Shown here: positions 1 through 7,446 of the stretch, piece after piece
How positions within the stretch are numbered: the first letter of the stretch is position 1
Layout: the number at the start of each line of letters is the position of its first letter
Assembly (NCBI RefSeq): GCF_012726205.1
Contig: NZ_JAASAE010000012.1
Coordinates: 1-64,000 of the forward strand
Reading direction: 5' to 3'
DNA from: Rhodococcus sp. HNM0569
GTDB lineage: Bacteria; Actinomycetota; Actinomycetes; Mycobacteriales; Mycobacteriaceae
Length of the DNA: 64,000 nt
Notes under the pieces: model-generated
Seen by the model: the letters and a program-made list of their open reading frames with translations, nothing else
What the model was told of the DNA's origin: nothing
Database searches by the model: none
Program-made: the position numbers and the translations under genes

Positions 1-317
1 ACGGACGCACCTTCGTGAAGATCGACCGCTGGTTCCCGTCGAGCCAGACGTGCTCGGCGTGGGGAGTGGTCGACGGGCCGAAGCCGCTCTCGATTCGAGA
101 GTGGACGTGTGCAGCGTGTGGTGCGGTCCACGACCGCGACCTCAACGCCGCAATCAACATCCTCGCCGCCGGACGGGCGGAGAGACGAAACGCCCGTGGA
201 GGGACCGTAAGCCCTGCCGCGTAGCGGAAGGCAGGTCCCGGTGAAACAGGAACCCACCGAAGCGGCACGACGTGCCGCTGTAGGAATCCCGGTCGTTCAC
301 GGCCGGGGGGACGTCAA
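1..317 (+). mobile_element. Right end of an IS200/IS605-family (TnpB) element, copy 1
   Basis: This segment is about 94% identical by eye to the right end of the complete TnpB element at 24310-25620, through the last tnpB codons, the stop codon and the palindromic right end. The match stops after TCAA at 317, the same right cleavage tetranucleotide known from IS608. A 20-nt imperfect palindrome (CCCGGTCG-TTCA-CGGCCGGG without a gap) lies at 288-307, ten bases before the end, as expected for the hairpin recognised by Y1 transposases. The left part lies outside the window, so it cannot be said whether this copy is complete or has a tnpA. Confidence 0.8.
3..224 (+). CDS. tnpB: TnpB C-terminal fragment (cut by window start)
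   Basis: The 73 visible codons encode the zinc-ribbon and RuvC-III end of an RNA-guided TnpB nuclease. The last RuvC aspartate is present in [12 protein letters not shown]. The zinc ribbon normally carries two CxxC pairs. In the copy at 24379 the first pair is CSAC, but here it reads CSAW because TGT has become TGG. The second pair (CAAC) is intact. Loss of one zinc ligand suggests that this copy may be inactive, although its right-end RNA region is preserved. The 5' part is outside the window. Confidence 0.85.
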   Translation, partial: GRTFVKIDRWFPSSQTCSAWGVVDGPKPLSIREWTCAACGAVHDRDLNAAINILAAGRAERRNARGGTVSPAA

Positions 318-337
318 GTGAGCGATTCCAGCTGCCC
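190..337 (+). ncRNA. Candidate omega RNA of TnpB copy 1 with guide
   Basis: In IS200/IS605 elements the guide RNA is read from the tnpB 3' end across the right end, and the adjoining host DNA becomes the guide. This stretch has nested stems: GGGACC/GGTCCC closing CCTGCC/GGCAGG, a GCGGCAC/GTGCCGC hairpin, and the terminal CCCGG/CCGGG palindrome. The scaffold would end at TCAA (317) and the guide would start at 318 with GTGAGCGATTCC. The 5' end is a guess. The fold is nearly identical to that of copy 2, where most differences fall in loops or coding positions. Confidence 0.5.
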
Positions 338-380
338 GAAAACAGGGTCGTCGCCGCTATCGAATCGTTATCCTCGCGTC

Positions 381-1115
381 ATGGCTATGCGCAACGGTGT
401 CCGGAAACTGACCCGCTACGCGCCGGTGCTCGTCGCCGGTGCGCTGTTGCTCGGCACCGCGGGGGTTGCGGGCGCCGAACCCGTGCGTGGCCCCGATGTC
501 GCGTCGTGGCAACACCCGAACGGCATCTCGATCGACTGGTTCGCGGTGCGCAATGCGGGGCAGGACTTCGCGATGGTCAAGGCGACCGAAGGTCTCGACT
601 ACGTCAACCCGTTCTTCGTGCAGGACTGCGTCACGATGCGCCTCGCGCACCTGGCGCGCGGCGCGTACCACTACGCCGATCCGACGCAGTCGCCCGAGGC
701 GCAGGCCGCGTTCTACGCGACGATCGTGCTCGGCATGAACGGCCCCGGCGACCTGCCGCCCGTCCTCGACCTCGAGCACAGCGGTGGTCTCGCGCCCGCG
801 CAGCTGATCGACTGGACGCACCGGTACCTGAATGCTGTGCAGTCGCTCACCGGCAGGCAGCCGATCATCTACACGTATCCGCAGTTCTGGCGCACCGCGA
901 TGGCCGACACGCACGAGTTCAGCCACTACCCGCTGTGGATCGCCGACTACAACGGGCAGAACACGCCCGGTCCGCTGCCGGGCGGCTGGAACACATGGTC
1001 GTTCTGGCAGTACACCGATTCGGGCCAGCTGCCCGGCATCGGCGCGCCGGTCGACCTCAATGTCTACAGCGGAGCGCAGGGCGACTTCACGAGATACTCG
1101 AACGGTCCGGTGTGA
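381..1115 (+). CDS. Secreted GH25 lysozyme-like muramidase
   Basis: A 244-residue protein with a signal peptide (basic MAMRNGVRKLTR, hydrophobic core, cleavage near AGA-EP) and a glycoside hydrolase family 25 domain. Visible GH25 landmarks are DVASWQHP near the start, VKATEGLDYVNPFF, GAYHYADP, the acidic PPVLDLEHSGG strand and the WSFWQYTDSG region near the end. GH25 enzymes cleave the beta-1,4 bond between MurNAc and GlcNAc in peptidoglycan, so the protein should act in the cell wall. The ATG at 381 gives a normal signal peptide. An in-frame GTG at 318 lies directly at the transposon boundary and would add a non-signal extension. Its 3' end overlaps the convergent MarR gene by 29 bp. Confidence 0.85.
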   Translation: MAMRNGVRKLTRYAPVLVAGALLLGTAGVAGAEPVRGPDVASWQHPNGISIDWFAVRNAGQDFAMVKATEGLDYVNPFFVQDCVTMRLAHLARGAYHYADPTQSPEAQAAFYATIVLGMNGPGDLPPVLDLEHSGGLAPAQLIDWTHRYLNAVQSLTGRQPIIYTYPQFWRTAMADTHEFSHYPLWIADYNGQNTPGPLPGGWNTWSFWQYTDSGQLPGIGAPVDLNVYSGAQGDFTRYSNGPV

Positions 1116-1578
1116 CAGCCGGTTCCGGGCGCGGCCACGGCCGCCCTTCGAGACGTTCGATGTCGCGGTTGAATCGGCGCAGATAGGCAGCGAAGGCGGC
1201 ACGGTCGTCGTCGCTCCATTCCGCCGCGACGCGTTCGACCCCATGCACATTGCGCTCGCGGTCGACCTCGAGTCGCACGCGACCCTCGTCGGTGATGCGG
1301 AACTTGCGCGCGATCCCGCCGTCCGGATCGGCGATGCGCTCGACCAGCCCGGCGGAGAGCATCGCGGCCGTCTGCCGGTTGAGCGTCGACGAGTCGAGCC
1401 CGAGCGCGTCTGCCAGTTGCCCGATCGACATCGGTCCGGCGATCAGGATGCGGCTCAGGAGCGTGTAGGCGCTGCGCTCGAGGTGTTCGCCGTCGCGGTG
1501 CGGACGCGGGTTGTACAGGTTGAGGTGCCGCCCGAGCAGCATCATCTCGAACTCGATCGACTCCACTGGTGTGGTCAT
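1087..1578 (-). CDS. MarR-family transcriptional regulator
   Basis: A 163-residue winged-helix protein. The recognition-helix region reads MSIGQLADALGLDSSTLNRQTAAML and is followed by the wing segment DGGIARKFRITDEGR, both typical of MarR. It is divergent from the MFS exporter at 1712, with a perfect 10-bp inverted repeat between them (1614-1646), the usual layout for a MarR repressor that controls itself and an efflux pump. The ligand cannot be told from sequence. The 3' end overlaps the lysozyme gene on the other strand. Confidence 0.85.
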   Translation of the reverse strand: MTTPVESIEFEMMLLGRHLNLYNPRPHRDGEHLERSAYTLLSRILIAGPMSIGQLADALGLDSSTLNRQTAAMLSAGLVERIADPDGGIARKFRITDEGRVRLEVDRERNVHGVERVAAEWSDDDRAAFAAYLRRFNRDIERLEGRPWPRPEPAVTPDRSSIS

Positions 1579-1613
1579 GCGGCCCTTCCGGAAATCGGGC
1601 TGAGCGGACTTTT

Positions 1614-1646
1614 GGTGCATAGTACACGTGTTGTGCACTATGCACC
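1614..1646. promoter_or_regulatory. MarR operator candidate
   Basis: Perfect inverted repeat GGTGCATAGT (1614-1623) and ACTATGCACC (1637-1646) with a 13-nt centre, lying between the divergent marR-like and MFS genes. A partial third copy (TACTGTGCATA) follows at about 1653-1663. Its location and symmetry make it the best candidate site for the adjacent MarR protein. Confidence 0.7.
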
Positions 1647-1711
1647 TCGACTGTACTGTGCATAAAAGTAGGTCTTTTCTCTCTTGTGTTCTAGTCATCG
1701 AAGGAGTCCCG

Positions 1712-3160
1712 GTGGACGGTTCGACACGAGTGCGTCCCGGGGCGCTGGTCGGGGTGCTGGCGTTCGCCGGCATCGTGGCCGCGCTCATGCAGACGCTCGT
1801 GGTTCCCCTGATCGCGCAGTTTCCCGAACTGCTCGACACGACGGCCTCCAATGCCACCTGGATCGTCACGGCCACGCTCCTGTGCGGCGCCGTCGCGATG
1901 CCCGTCACGGGCCGTCTCGGCGACATGTACGGCAAGAAGCGTGTGCTGCTCGCGTGCACCGTCCCGCTCGTGGTCGGCTCGGTGCTGTGCGCCCTCGCGT
2001 CGTCGTTGCTGCCGATGATCGTCGGACGCGGATTGCAGGGGCTCGGCATGGGCATCATCCCGCTCGGGATCAGCGCGCTGCGCGAGTTGCTGCCCCCCGA
2101 GAAGCTCGGCACCGCGATCGCGATGATGAGCTCGTCGATGGGCATCGGCGGCGCGCTCGGCCTGCCCGTCGCCGCCGCAGTCGCCGAGAACGCCAGCTGG
2201 CGTGCGCTGTTCTGGGGCACCGCCGCGCTGTGCGTCGTCATCGCCCTGCTCGTGCAGTTCGTCGTGCCGTCGACGCCCACCGCCACCGAACGCGCCCGCT
2301 TCGACGCTGTCGGCGCGGTCGGCCTCGGCGTGGCCCTCGTGTGCTTCCTGCTCGCCGTCTCGAAGGGCGGCGACTGGGGCTGGGCGAGCCCCACGATCGT
2401 CGGGCTGTTCGTCGCGACCGTCGTCGTGCTCGGGCTGTGGGGTTGGTACGAGCTGCGCCGCACCGATCCGCTCGTCGACCTGCGCGTCACCGCGCGTCGG
2501 CAGGTGCTGCTCACCAACATCGCGTCGATCGTCGTCGGCTTCTCGATGTACGCGCAGTCGCTCATCGTGCCGCAGCTGCTGCAGCTGCCCGAGGGCACCG
2601 GATACGGTCTCGGCCAGTCGATGCTCGCGATGGGTCTGTGGATGGCACCCGGCGGCATCATGATGATGGCCGTCTCGCCCCTCGGCGCCAAGCTGTCCGC
2701 ACTGCGGGGGCCCAAGACGACGCTGCTGCTCGGCAGCCTGATCATCGCGGCAGGCTACGCGTCGTCGATGGTGCTGATGGGCTCGGCGATCGGCCTCGTC
2801 GTGGTGGTGTGCGTGTGCAGCATCGGCGTCGGCTTCGCGTACGGCGCGATGCCCGCTCTCATCATGGGTGCGGTGCCGATGTCGGAAACCGGCGCCGCCA
2901 ACAGCTTCAACTCGCTCATGCGCTCGATCGGCACGTCCGTGTCCGCCGCCGTCGTCGGCCTCGTGCTCTCGCAGATGAGCATCGACTTCGCGGGTCACAC
3001 GCTGCCGTCGGAGAACGGCTTCCGCACCGGCATGCTCATCGGCTGCGGGGTCGCACTCGTCGCCGCGGCCGTCACCGCCGCGATTCCGCATGCGCGTTCG
3101 GTGCCGTTGCATTCGCACACCAGTCCTGCCCCTCGGCCGAAGGCCGACGCGACGGTCTGA
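1712..3160 (+). CDS. MFS drug exporter (DHA2/EmrB-QacA type)
   Basis: A 482-residue membrane protein with about 14 hydrophobic segments. The MFS motif A between TM2 and TM3 reads GRLGDMYGKKRV, and a motif C-like glycine-rich segment (GMGIGGALGLPVAA) follows. This indicates a proton-driven exporter of the 14-TM DHA2 family. The GTG at 1712 is chosen because AAGGAG lies just upstream at 1701-1706. The same frame stays open further upstream but would run through the operator. Regulation is probably by the divergent MarR protein. The substrate is unknown. Confidence 0.85.
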   Translation: MDGSTRVRPGALVGVLAFAGIVAALMQTLVVPLIAQFPELLDTTASNATWIVTATLLCGAVAMPVTGRLGDMYGKKRVLLACTVPLVVGSVLCALASSLLPMIVGRGLQGLGMGIIPLGISALRELLPPEKLGTAIAMMSSSMGIGGALGLPVAAAVAENASWRALFWGTAALCVVIALLVQFVVPSTPTATERARFDAVGAVGLGVALVCFLLAVSKGGDWGWASPTIVGLFVATVVVLGLWGWYELRRTDPLVDLRVTARRQVLLTNIASIVVGFSMYAQSLIVPQLLQLPEGTGYGLGQSMLAMGLWMAPGGIMMMAVSPLGAKLSALRGPKTTLLLGSLIIAAGYASSMVLMGSAIGLVVVVCVCSIGVGFAYGAMPALIMGAVPMSETGAANSFNSLMRSIGTSVSAAVVGLVLSQMSIDFAGHTLPSENGFRTGMLIGCGVALVAAAVTAAIPHARSVPLHSHTSPAPRPKADATV

Positions 3161-3164
3161 GGTC

Positions 3165-3749
3165 TCATCCGTGGTCGGGCGCGTCCGCCTCCTGCGCGGC
3201 GCGCTCGACACGAGCGAGATGGCGCGACCACCAGGCGTCGTCGACGGCGGGCAGGTTCCGGGCCGAGGCTCGCATCCCCACCTCGCCGTCGACCAGCTCG
3301 CGCACGATGTCGGCGTGCCCCGCGTGCCGGTGCGTTTCGGCGATCATGTGCACCAGGACCGCATGCAGCGTGACGTCCGGGGTGCTCCACGGCTCGATGC
3401 GGCCGGGCGCATCGAGGTCCAGCGCCTCGATCGTGGTGTCCGCATGGCGGCATGCGCGCCGGTAGTCCGCCACGATCTGCGCGCGCGACTCGTCGGCCGT
3501 CGCCCACAGGTCGACATTGGGCTCCTCGCTGGTGAGCCACCCGGGCGGATCGGGCATGGGACGTCCGAACGACTCGCCGAAGTACCCGATCTCGCACCCT
3601 GTGAGGTGTTTGACCAGCCCGAGCAGGTTGGTCCCCGTCGGTGTCATCGGACGGCGGATGCCGAACTCGGACAGTGCGTCCAGCTTCCACGCCACCGCGT
3701 CGCGGCCGTGCTGCAGGTAGCGGCGCAGATCGTCTTTCGGTCCGGTCAT
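3165..3749 (-). CDS. DinB-like metal-dependent transferase (DUF664)
   Basis: A 194-residue protein of the DinB/YfiT four-helix-bundle superfamily. The likely metal-binding histidines are in HLTGCEIGYFGE and in the later HMIAETHRHAGHADIV segment. In actinobacteria many members are mycothiol-dependent transferases or hydrolases, so a thiol-dependent detoxification role is plausible but not shown. The ATG at 3749 was chosen over an in-frame TTG four codons upstream. The gene ends 4 bp from the convergent MFS gene. Confidence 0.75.
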   Translation of the reverse strand: MTGPKDDLRRYLQHGRDAVAWKLDALSEFGIRRPMTPTGTNLLGLVKHLTGCEIGYFGESFGRPMPDPPGWLTSEEPNVDLWATADESRAQIVADYRRACRHADTTIEALDLDAPGRIEPWSTPDVTLHAVLVHMIAETHRHAGHADIVRELVDGEVGMRASARNLPAVDDAWWSRHLARVERAAQEADAPDHG

Positions 3750-3780
3750 GGCTGCACCCAATCAGATCCGCGCCGCGAAA

Positions 3781-5844
3781 TCACTCTCCGATGCGGCCGC
3801 CCGGCTTCCACGCGACGACCACCGCAGGTCGCGGCTGCGCGTCGCCGCCGTCCGGCCAGTGCGACGCCGGCGCGTCGGCGGAGGCGTCGTCGAGCTCGCC
3901 GGGATGCTGGACGCACACCACGACCCGATCGTCGGTCACGATCGGCCCGCATGTCTCGGCTCCCTTCGGCACCGTCAGGAACTGTTTCGTCTCACCACGA
4001 TTCGGGCCGTCGAGTACGACGCTGAACAGTCCGTCGTTCGACTTCAGCGCGTTGCCGTCGGTCGAGATCCACAGGTTGCCGTGCGGGTCGAAGGCGAGAT
4101 TGTCGGGGCACGAGATCGGGCTGACCGCGCTCTTGTCGAAGCCCCCGAAGTAGGTGTCCGCTGCCTGCGGGTCGCCGCACACGAGCAGCAGGTTCCAGTC
4201 GAAGGTGGTGCCCGCGTGGTCGTCGACGAGCTCGAGTACCTGCCCGTTCTTGTTGCCGTTGCGCGGGTTCGCCTCGTCGGCGGGGGCCTTGCCCTCGGCC
4301 CCGCGGTTGCTGTTGTTGGTCAACGCGACGTACACGCGGCCGGTCTTCGGGTTCGGCTCGAAATCCTCGGGGCGATCCATCTTGGTGGCGCCCACCTCGT
4401 CGCCCGCGAGTCGCGTGAACACCGCGACGTCCTCGGCGCTCATGCCGTCGACGAGCGACTCGCCGCGGCCGTCCTCGCCGGTGCGCAGCAACGGGATCCA
4501 CTCGCCCGAGCCGTCGAATGCGCCGTCCGCAGGTAGCGCGCCCGTGCCGTCGATCTCGCCCGCCGAGTTGCCCGTGAGCTTCGCGACGTACAGGGTGCCG
4601 GCGTCGAGCAGCGTGAGGTTGTGCCGCATCGCCGACGCGCTGCCGCCACTCTGCATCCGCCGGCTGGACACGAACTTGTACATGTAGTCGAATCGTTCGT
4701 CGTCGCCGCTGTACGCGACGACGGTGCCGTCGTCCGTCACGTGGATCGTCGCGGCCTCGTGCTTGAACCGGCCCAGCGCGGTGTGCTTGACGGGTGTCGA
4801 CGCCGGGTCCCACGGATCGATCTCGACGACCCAGCCGAAGCGGTGCACCTCGTTCGGCTCCGCCATGATGTCGAAACGTCTGTCGAAACGTTCCCACTTA
4901 CGTTCGGACGCACCGCCTTCGATTCCGTAGCGGGCGAGTCGCTCGGCCGCGGCCGGGTCGGCCACGGACTCGGCGTTCGCGAAGTACTGGTTGAAGTTCT
5001 CCTCGCCCGACAGCACGGTGCCCCACGGCGTCAGTCCGCCCGAGCAGTTGTTGAGGGTGCCGAGCACCGTGCGCCCCTCGGGATCCGCCGACGTCTTCAG
5101 CAGCTCGCTGCCCGCGGCCGGGCCGGTGACGGTGAACGGTGTCGCCGCGGTGATCCGGCGGTTGTATCGCCCGAACTCGGGCGTGAGCGTGCCTCCGTGA
5201 CCCTTGACCTGGACGACCGAGAGGCCGTGCGCCGCAAGGGCGATTGCGAACTGCTCGCGCGTCGGGTTGTCGGCGTCGTAGCCGGTGAACATGAACGGCT
5301 CGGTCGTGTACTCGTGGTTGACCACGAGGAGAGAGGTGTCGGGGCTACCGTCGATCGGCAACAGACCCGCGAAGTCGTTGTTGAAGCCGAACTGCTTCTC
5401 CTGGGCGACGGCGCTCTGGTGCGCGAAGTCGAAGGCGGGCGCATCGGGCAGCACCGCGTCACCCCACCGGATCACCACGGCCTGCTCGTAGCCCGCGGGC
5501 ACGACCACGGCGTCCTCGGTGTTGGGCGCGACCGCGTCGAATGCGGTGCCGCGCGGAATGTCTCCGTTCTCGCCGCCGCCGGGCGCGGTGGCCTGCGCGT
5601 CGTTGTCCGAGCACGCCGCGAGCACGCTGCCCGCACCGACCGCGAGCACCGCCATCGCACCGCCCCGCAGCACGCTGCGACGCCGCAGCGCCGTGCGCGC
5701 GAGGTCGCGGAAGTACGTGCCGTCCGACGTGTTCGGCACCGCGTGCGCACACGCGTCGCCGCACTTGTAGCGGCACGTGACCGACTGGCGCGACGACTGC
5801 CCGTCGTGTGTGACGAACAGCGATAGAGGATCGAGAACGCTCAC
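3781..5844 (-). CDS. phoX: PhoX-family alkaline phosphatase (DUF839)
   Basis: A 687-residue PhoX-type protein. Members are Tat-exported, calcium/iron-dependent phosphomonoesterases. The N-terminus has a cysteine cluster (CRYKCGDACAH) followed by PNTSDGTYF, then a twin-arginine segment RRRSVLRGG and a hydrophobic stretch ending in LAAC, which could be lipidated. The body contains LLVVNHEYT, LNNCSGGLTPWGTVLSGEEN, the ALGRFKHEAA segment and PDNLAFDPHGNLWI, all typical of the family. The GTG at 5844 lies downstream of the encapsulin terminator and has GGGAG upstream. The in-frame ATGs at 5886 and 5916 would add residues unusual for the family, and 5916 lies inside the hairpin. It supplies phosphate from esters, complementing the C-P lyase operon at 26-37 kb. 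Confidence 0.85.
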   Translation of the reverse strand: MSVLDPLSLFVTHDGQSSRQSVTCRYKCGDACAHAVPNTSDGTYFRDLARTALRRRSVLRGGAMAVLAVGAGSVLAACSDNDAQATAPGGGENGDIPRGTAFDAVAPNTEDAVVVPAGYEQAVVIRWGDAVLPDAPAFDFAHQSAVAQEKQFGFNNDFAGLLPIDGSPDTSLLVVNHEYTTEPFMFTGYDADNPTREQFAIALAAHGLSVVQVKGHGGTLTPEFGRYNRRITAATPFTVTGPAAGSELLKTSADPEGRTVLGTLNNCSGGLTPWGTVLSGEENFNQYFANAESVADPAAAERLARYGIEGGASERKWERFDRRFDIMAEPNEVHRFGWVVEIDPWDPASTPVKHTALGRFKHEAATIHVTDDGTVVAYSGDDERFDYMYKFVSSRRMQSGGSASAMRHNLTLLDAGTLYVAKLTGNSAGEIDGTGALPADGAFDGSGEWIPLLRTGEDGRGESLVDGMSAEDVAVFTRLAGDEVGATKMDRPEDFEPNPKTGRVYVALTNNSNRGAEGKAPADEANPRNGNKNGQVLELVDDHAGTTFDWNLLLVCGDPQAADTYFGGFDKSAVSPISCPDNLAFDPHGNLWISTDGNALKSNDGLFSVVLDGPNRGETKQFLTVPKGAETCGPIVTDDRVVVCVQHPGELDDASADAPASHWPDGGDAQPRPAVVVAWKPGGRIGE

Positions 5845-5898
5845 CTGATGACTCCCGAGTTCTGCGAGTAGCGACTCGGGCACCATAGGAATGCCGAT

Positions 5899-5946
5899 CG
5901 CCCCCGAGGCGTCCATTGCGTGAACGCTCGGGGGCGACGAGGTGAC
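5899..5946 (-). terminator. Hairpin terminator after encapsulin gene
   Basis: Perfect 10-bp stem CGCCCCCGAG (5899-5908) / CTCGGGGGCG (5937-5946) with a 28-nt loop, 15 bp beyond the encapsulin stop codon and before the phoX start. No clear T-run follows. It probably separates encapsulin-operon transcripts from phoX. Confidence 0.6.
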
Positions 5947-5960
5947 AGCTGTGCCGCCTG

Positions 5961-6791
5961 CTACGTGAGCGCGATGGCGGCGTCGGGTTCGAGCACGCGG
6001 AAGGTGAACGATTCCTCGATGTAGAGGTGGACGGCCTCGGCGTCGTGGTGGCTGTAGCCGACCGACAGGTCCTCGCCGACGTCGAGCACGAAGTCGCCAC
6101 CGCGCTCGCTCACGACGACGGCGCCGGTGACCCCGGGCACGCGCAGGATCTTGCCGTCGAGGATGTGCTCGAGATGTTCGAACAACGGGTACCCGCCGTG
6201 CTCGGTGGTCTCGACGATGCGGGTGTATCCCTCGACGGACAATGCGAGCGTGTACGGACCGTCGATGCCGTTGCCGCGCAGCACGTTCACCGCGCGGGCG
6301 ACGATGCCCGGGTACTGCTTGCAGTCCTGGCCGAGCGTGAGCGGCTCGTACGGCGACACCTCGGTGAGGCCGACGATGCCCGCGTCGTTCCACCCGTGGA
6401 AGACCGAACTGTTCTCGATCTCCGCGGCCTGGCGGGCGGCCCGCGCGAGGTCGTCGAACTCGGGATCGGAGGCTCCGCGCTGGATGTCGCCGATCTCGTG
6501 CCGGGACACCGTGAACGGCACCCGCACCTCGACGAGCGGCTGCACGCGCCGCTGGCGCACGCGCGCGTCGGTGTTGGTGATGTTGGTGGGCAGCGTGTCG
6601 AGCACGGTCGTGCGGCCCAGGTCGACGGCGCTGCGCCGCCACCCGCCCTCGCCACCGTCCCAGTCGACGAACTTGCGTGCCGCGAGCAGCGGGGTGAGAC
6701 GTTCGCGGGCCTCGTCGTCGATGGCGCTCCACGCGAGCGTCGGGATGGGCGCGTGGTCGCGCAGCAGGTGATTGGAGCTCACGTCACTCAC
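5961..6791 (-). CDS. Encapsulin shell protein (family 1)
   Basis: A 276-residue HK97-fold nanocompartment shell protein of the linocin M18/CFP29 family. The N-terminus LLRDHAPIPTLAWSAIDDEA matches the helix that lines the shell interior and binds cargo peptides. Further family features are the RKFVDWDGG and PLVEVRVPFTVSR strands, FHGWNDAGIVGL, and the C-terminal VHLYIEESFTFRVLEP strand. The GTG at 6791 overlaps the stop codon of the upstream hemerythrin gene by 4 nt, so the two are translationally coupled. The shell should assemble around that protein, which carries a matching loading peptide. A nearby alternative GTG at 6782 is possible. Confidence 0.93.
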   Translation of the reverse strand: MSDVSSNHLLRDHAPIPTLAWSAIDDEARERLTPLLAARKFVDWDGGEGGWRRSAVDLGRTTVLDTLPTNITNTDARVRQRRVQPLVEVRVPFTVSRHEIGDIQRGASDPEFDDLARAARQAAEIENSSVFHGWNDAGIVGLTEVSPYEPLTLGQDCKQYPGIVARAVNVLRGNGIDGPYTLALSVEGYTRIVETTEHGGYPLFEHLEHILDGKILRVPGVTGAVVVSERGGDFVLDVGEDLSVGYSHHDAEAVHLYIEESFTFRVLEPDAAIALT

Positions 6792-7384
6792 TGTCCTTTC
6801 AAGCTTCCGATACCGAGGCCGCCGGCCTCGGGGGTGCGTTCGGGCCCCGCACTGCTGCCCGTGTCTTCGTTGGCCTCAACGTACTCTTCGGGGTCCTTGT
6901 CGGACGTGTCCACCGTGGCCCTGCTCGGATGTTCGGCGAAGTACGCGGCGAACCTCCGTCCGAGTGCCTCACGCAGGCCCGACGGCGCCGTGCGGCGGAA
7001 GTTCGCGAGACCTTCGCGTTCCTCCTCCGCCCTGTGCTCGTCGTTCGCGAGTCGCGCCCGGTCGACCGCCGCCCACCACTCGTCCGACCCGACGTCGACG
7101 TTCTCGGCGTCGCGCACGCCGTCGCGGATGTCGTTGTGGTCGCCGATGGCGTCGAGCGTCTCGTCCTCGGGATCCTCGCCGACCCGCAGCAACTGCGGGT
7201 AGAAGATCTCCTCTTCGGCGACGGCGTGCACGTCGAGGCGGTCGGCGAGCGGACGCCACACGCGCTCGAGTTCGGCCGTGCCTGCCTGCGTGGTGGTGCG
7301 GGTCGCCCGCAGGTCGTCGAGCACCGCGAACTGTTCGCGAAACCACGTGTGGTCCTCGAAGATCAGATCGGTGATGTCGCTCAT
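6788..7384 (-). CDS. Hemerythrin-like encapsulin cargo protein
   Basis: A 198-residue protein with an HHE/hemerythrin four-helix domain. Likely di-iron ligands are H12, H53 and E57 (HxxxE), H83, and H117 and E121 (HxxxE). After a linker of about 35 acidic and polar residues, the protein ends in GGLGIGSLKGQ (188-198), which matches the LGIGSLKG-type encapsulin targeting peptide. It is immediately upstream of, and overlaps, the shell gene. Hemerythrin-loaded encapsulins are known from actinobacteria and are thought to protect against oxidative or nitrosative stress or to sense or store oxygen and iron. The ligand chemistry here is inferred. Confidence 0.92.
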   Translation of the reverse strand: MSDITDLIFEDHTWFREQFAVLDDLRATRTTTQAGTAELERVWRPLADRLDVHAVAEEEIFYPQLLRVGEDPEDETLDAIGDHNDIRDGVRDAENVDVGSDEWWAAVDRARLANDEHRAEEEREGLANFRRTAPSGLREALGRRFAAYFAEHPSRATVDTSDKDPEEYVEANEDTGSSAGPERTPEAGGLGIGSLKGQ

Positions 7385-7446
7385 GCTCCCGACGGTAGCG
7401 GCTGCGCGGGCCGCTGGGGGGTCATCTGCTCGTCTACCCTGACGGC

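Noticed and set aside
185-317. Repeated hairpins at the TnpB right ends considered as a CRISPR-like or riboswitch element
   Set aside because: There are only two copies, each tied to a tnpB 3' end and stopping at TCAA, which fits a transposon end and guide RNA rather than an array.
1087-2745. 552-codon open frame on the minus strand across the MFS gene
   Set aside because: High-GC DNA keeps long frames open opposite real genes. Only its last 164 codons (the MarR gene) look like a protein; the rest is low-complexity shadow of the exporter.
5845-5916. Upstream ATG starts for phoX at 5886 and 5916
   Set aside because: The 5916 start lies inside the terminator hairpin, and neither start has a good ribosome-binding site; GTG 5844 gives the N-terminus usual for the family.
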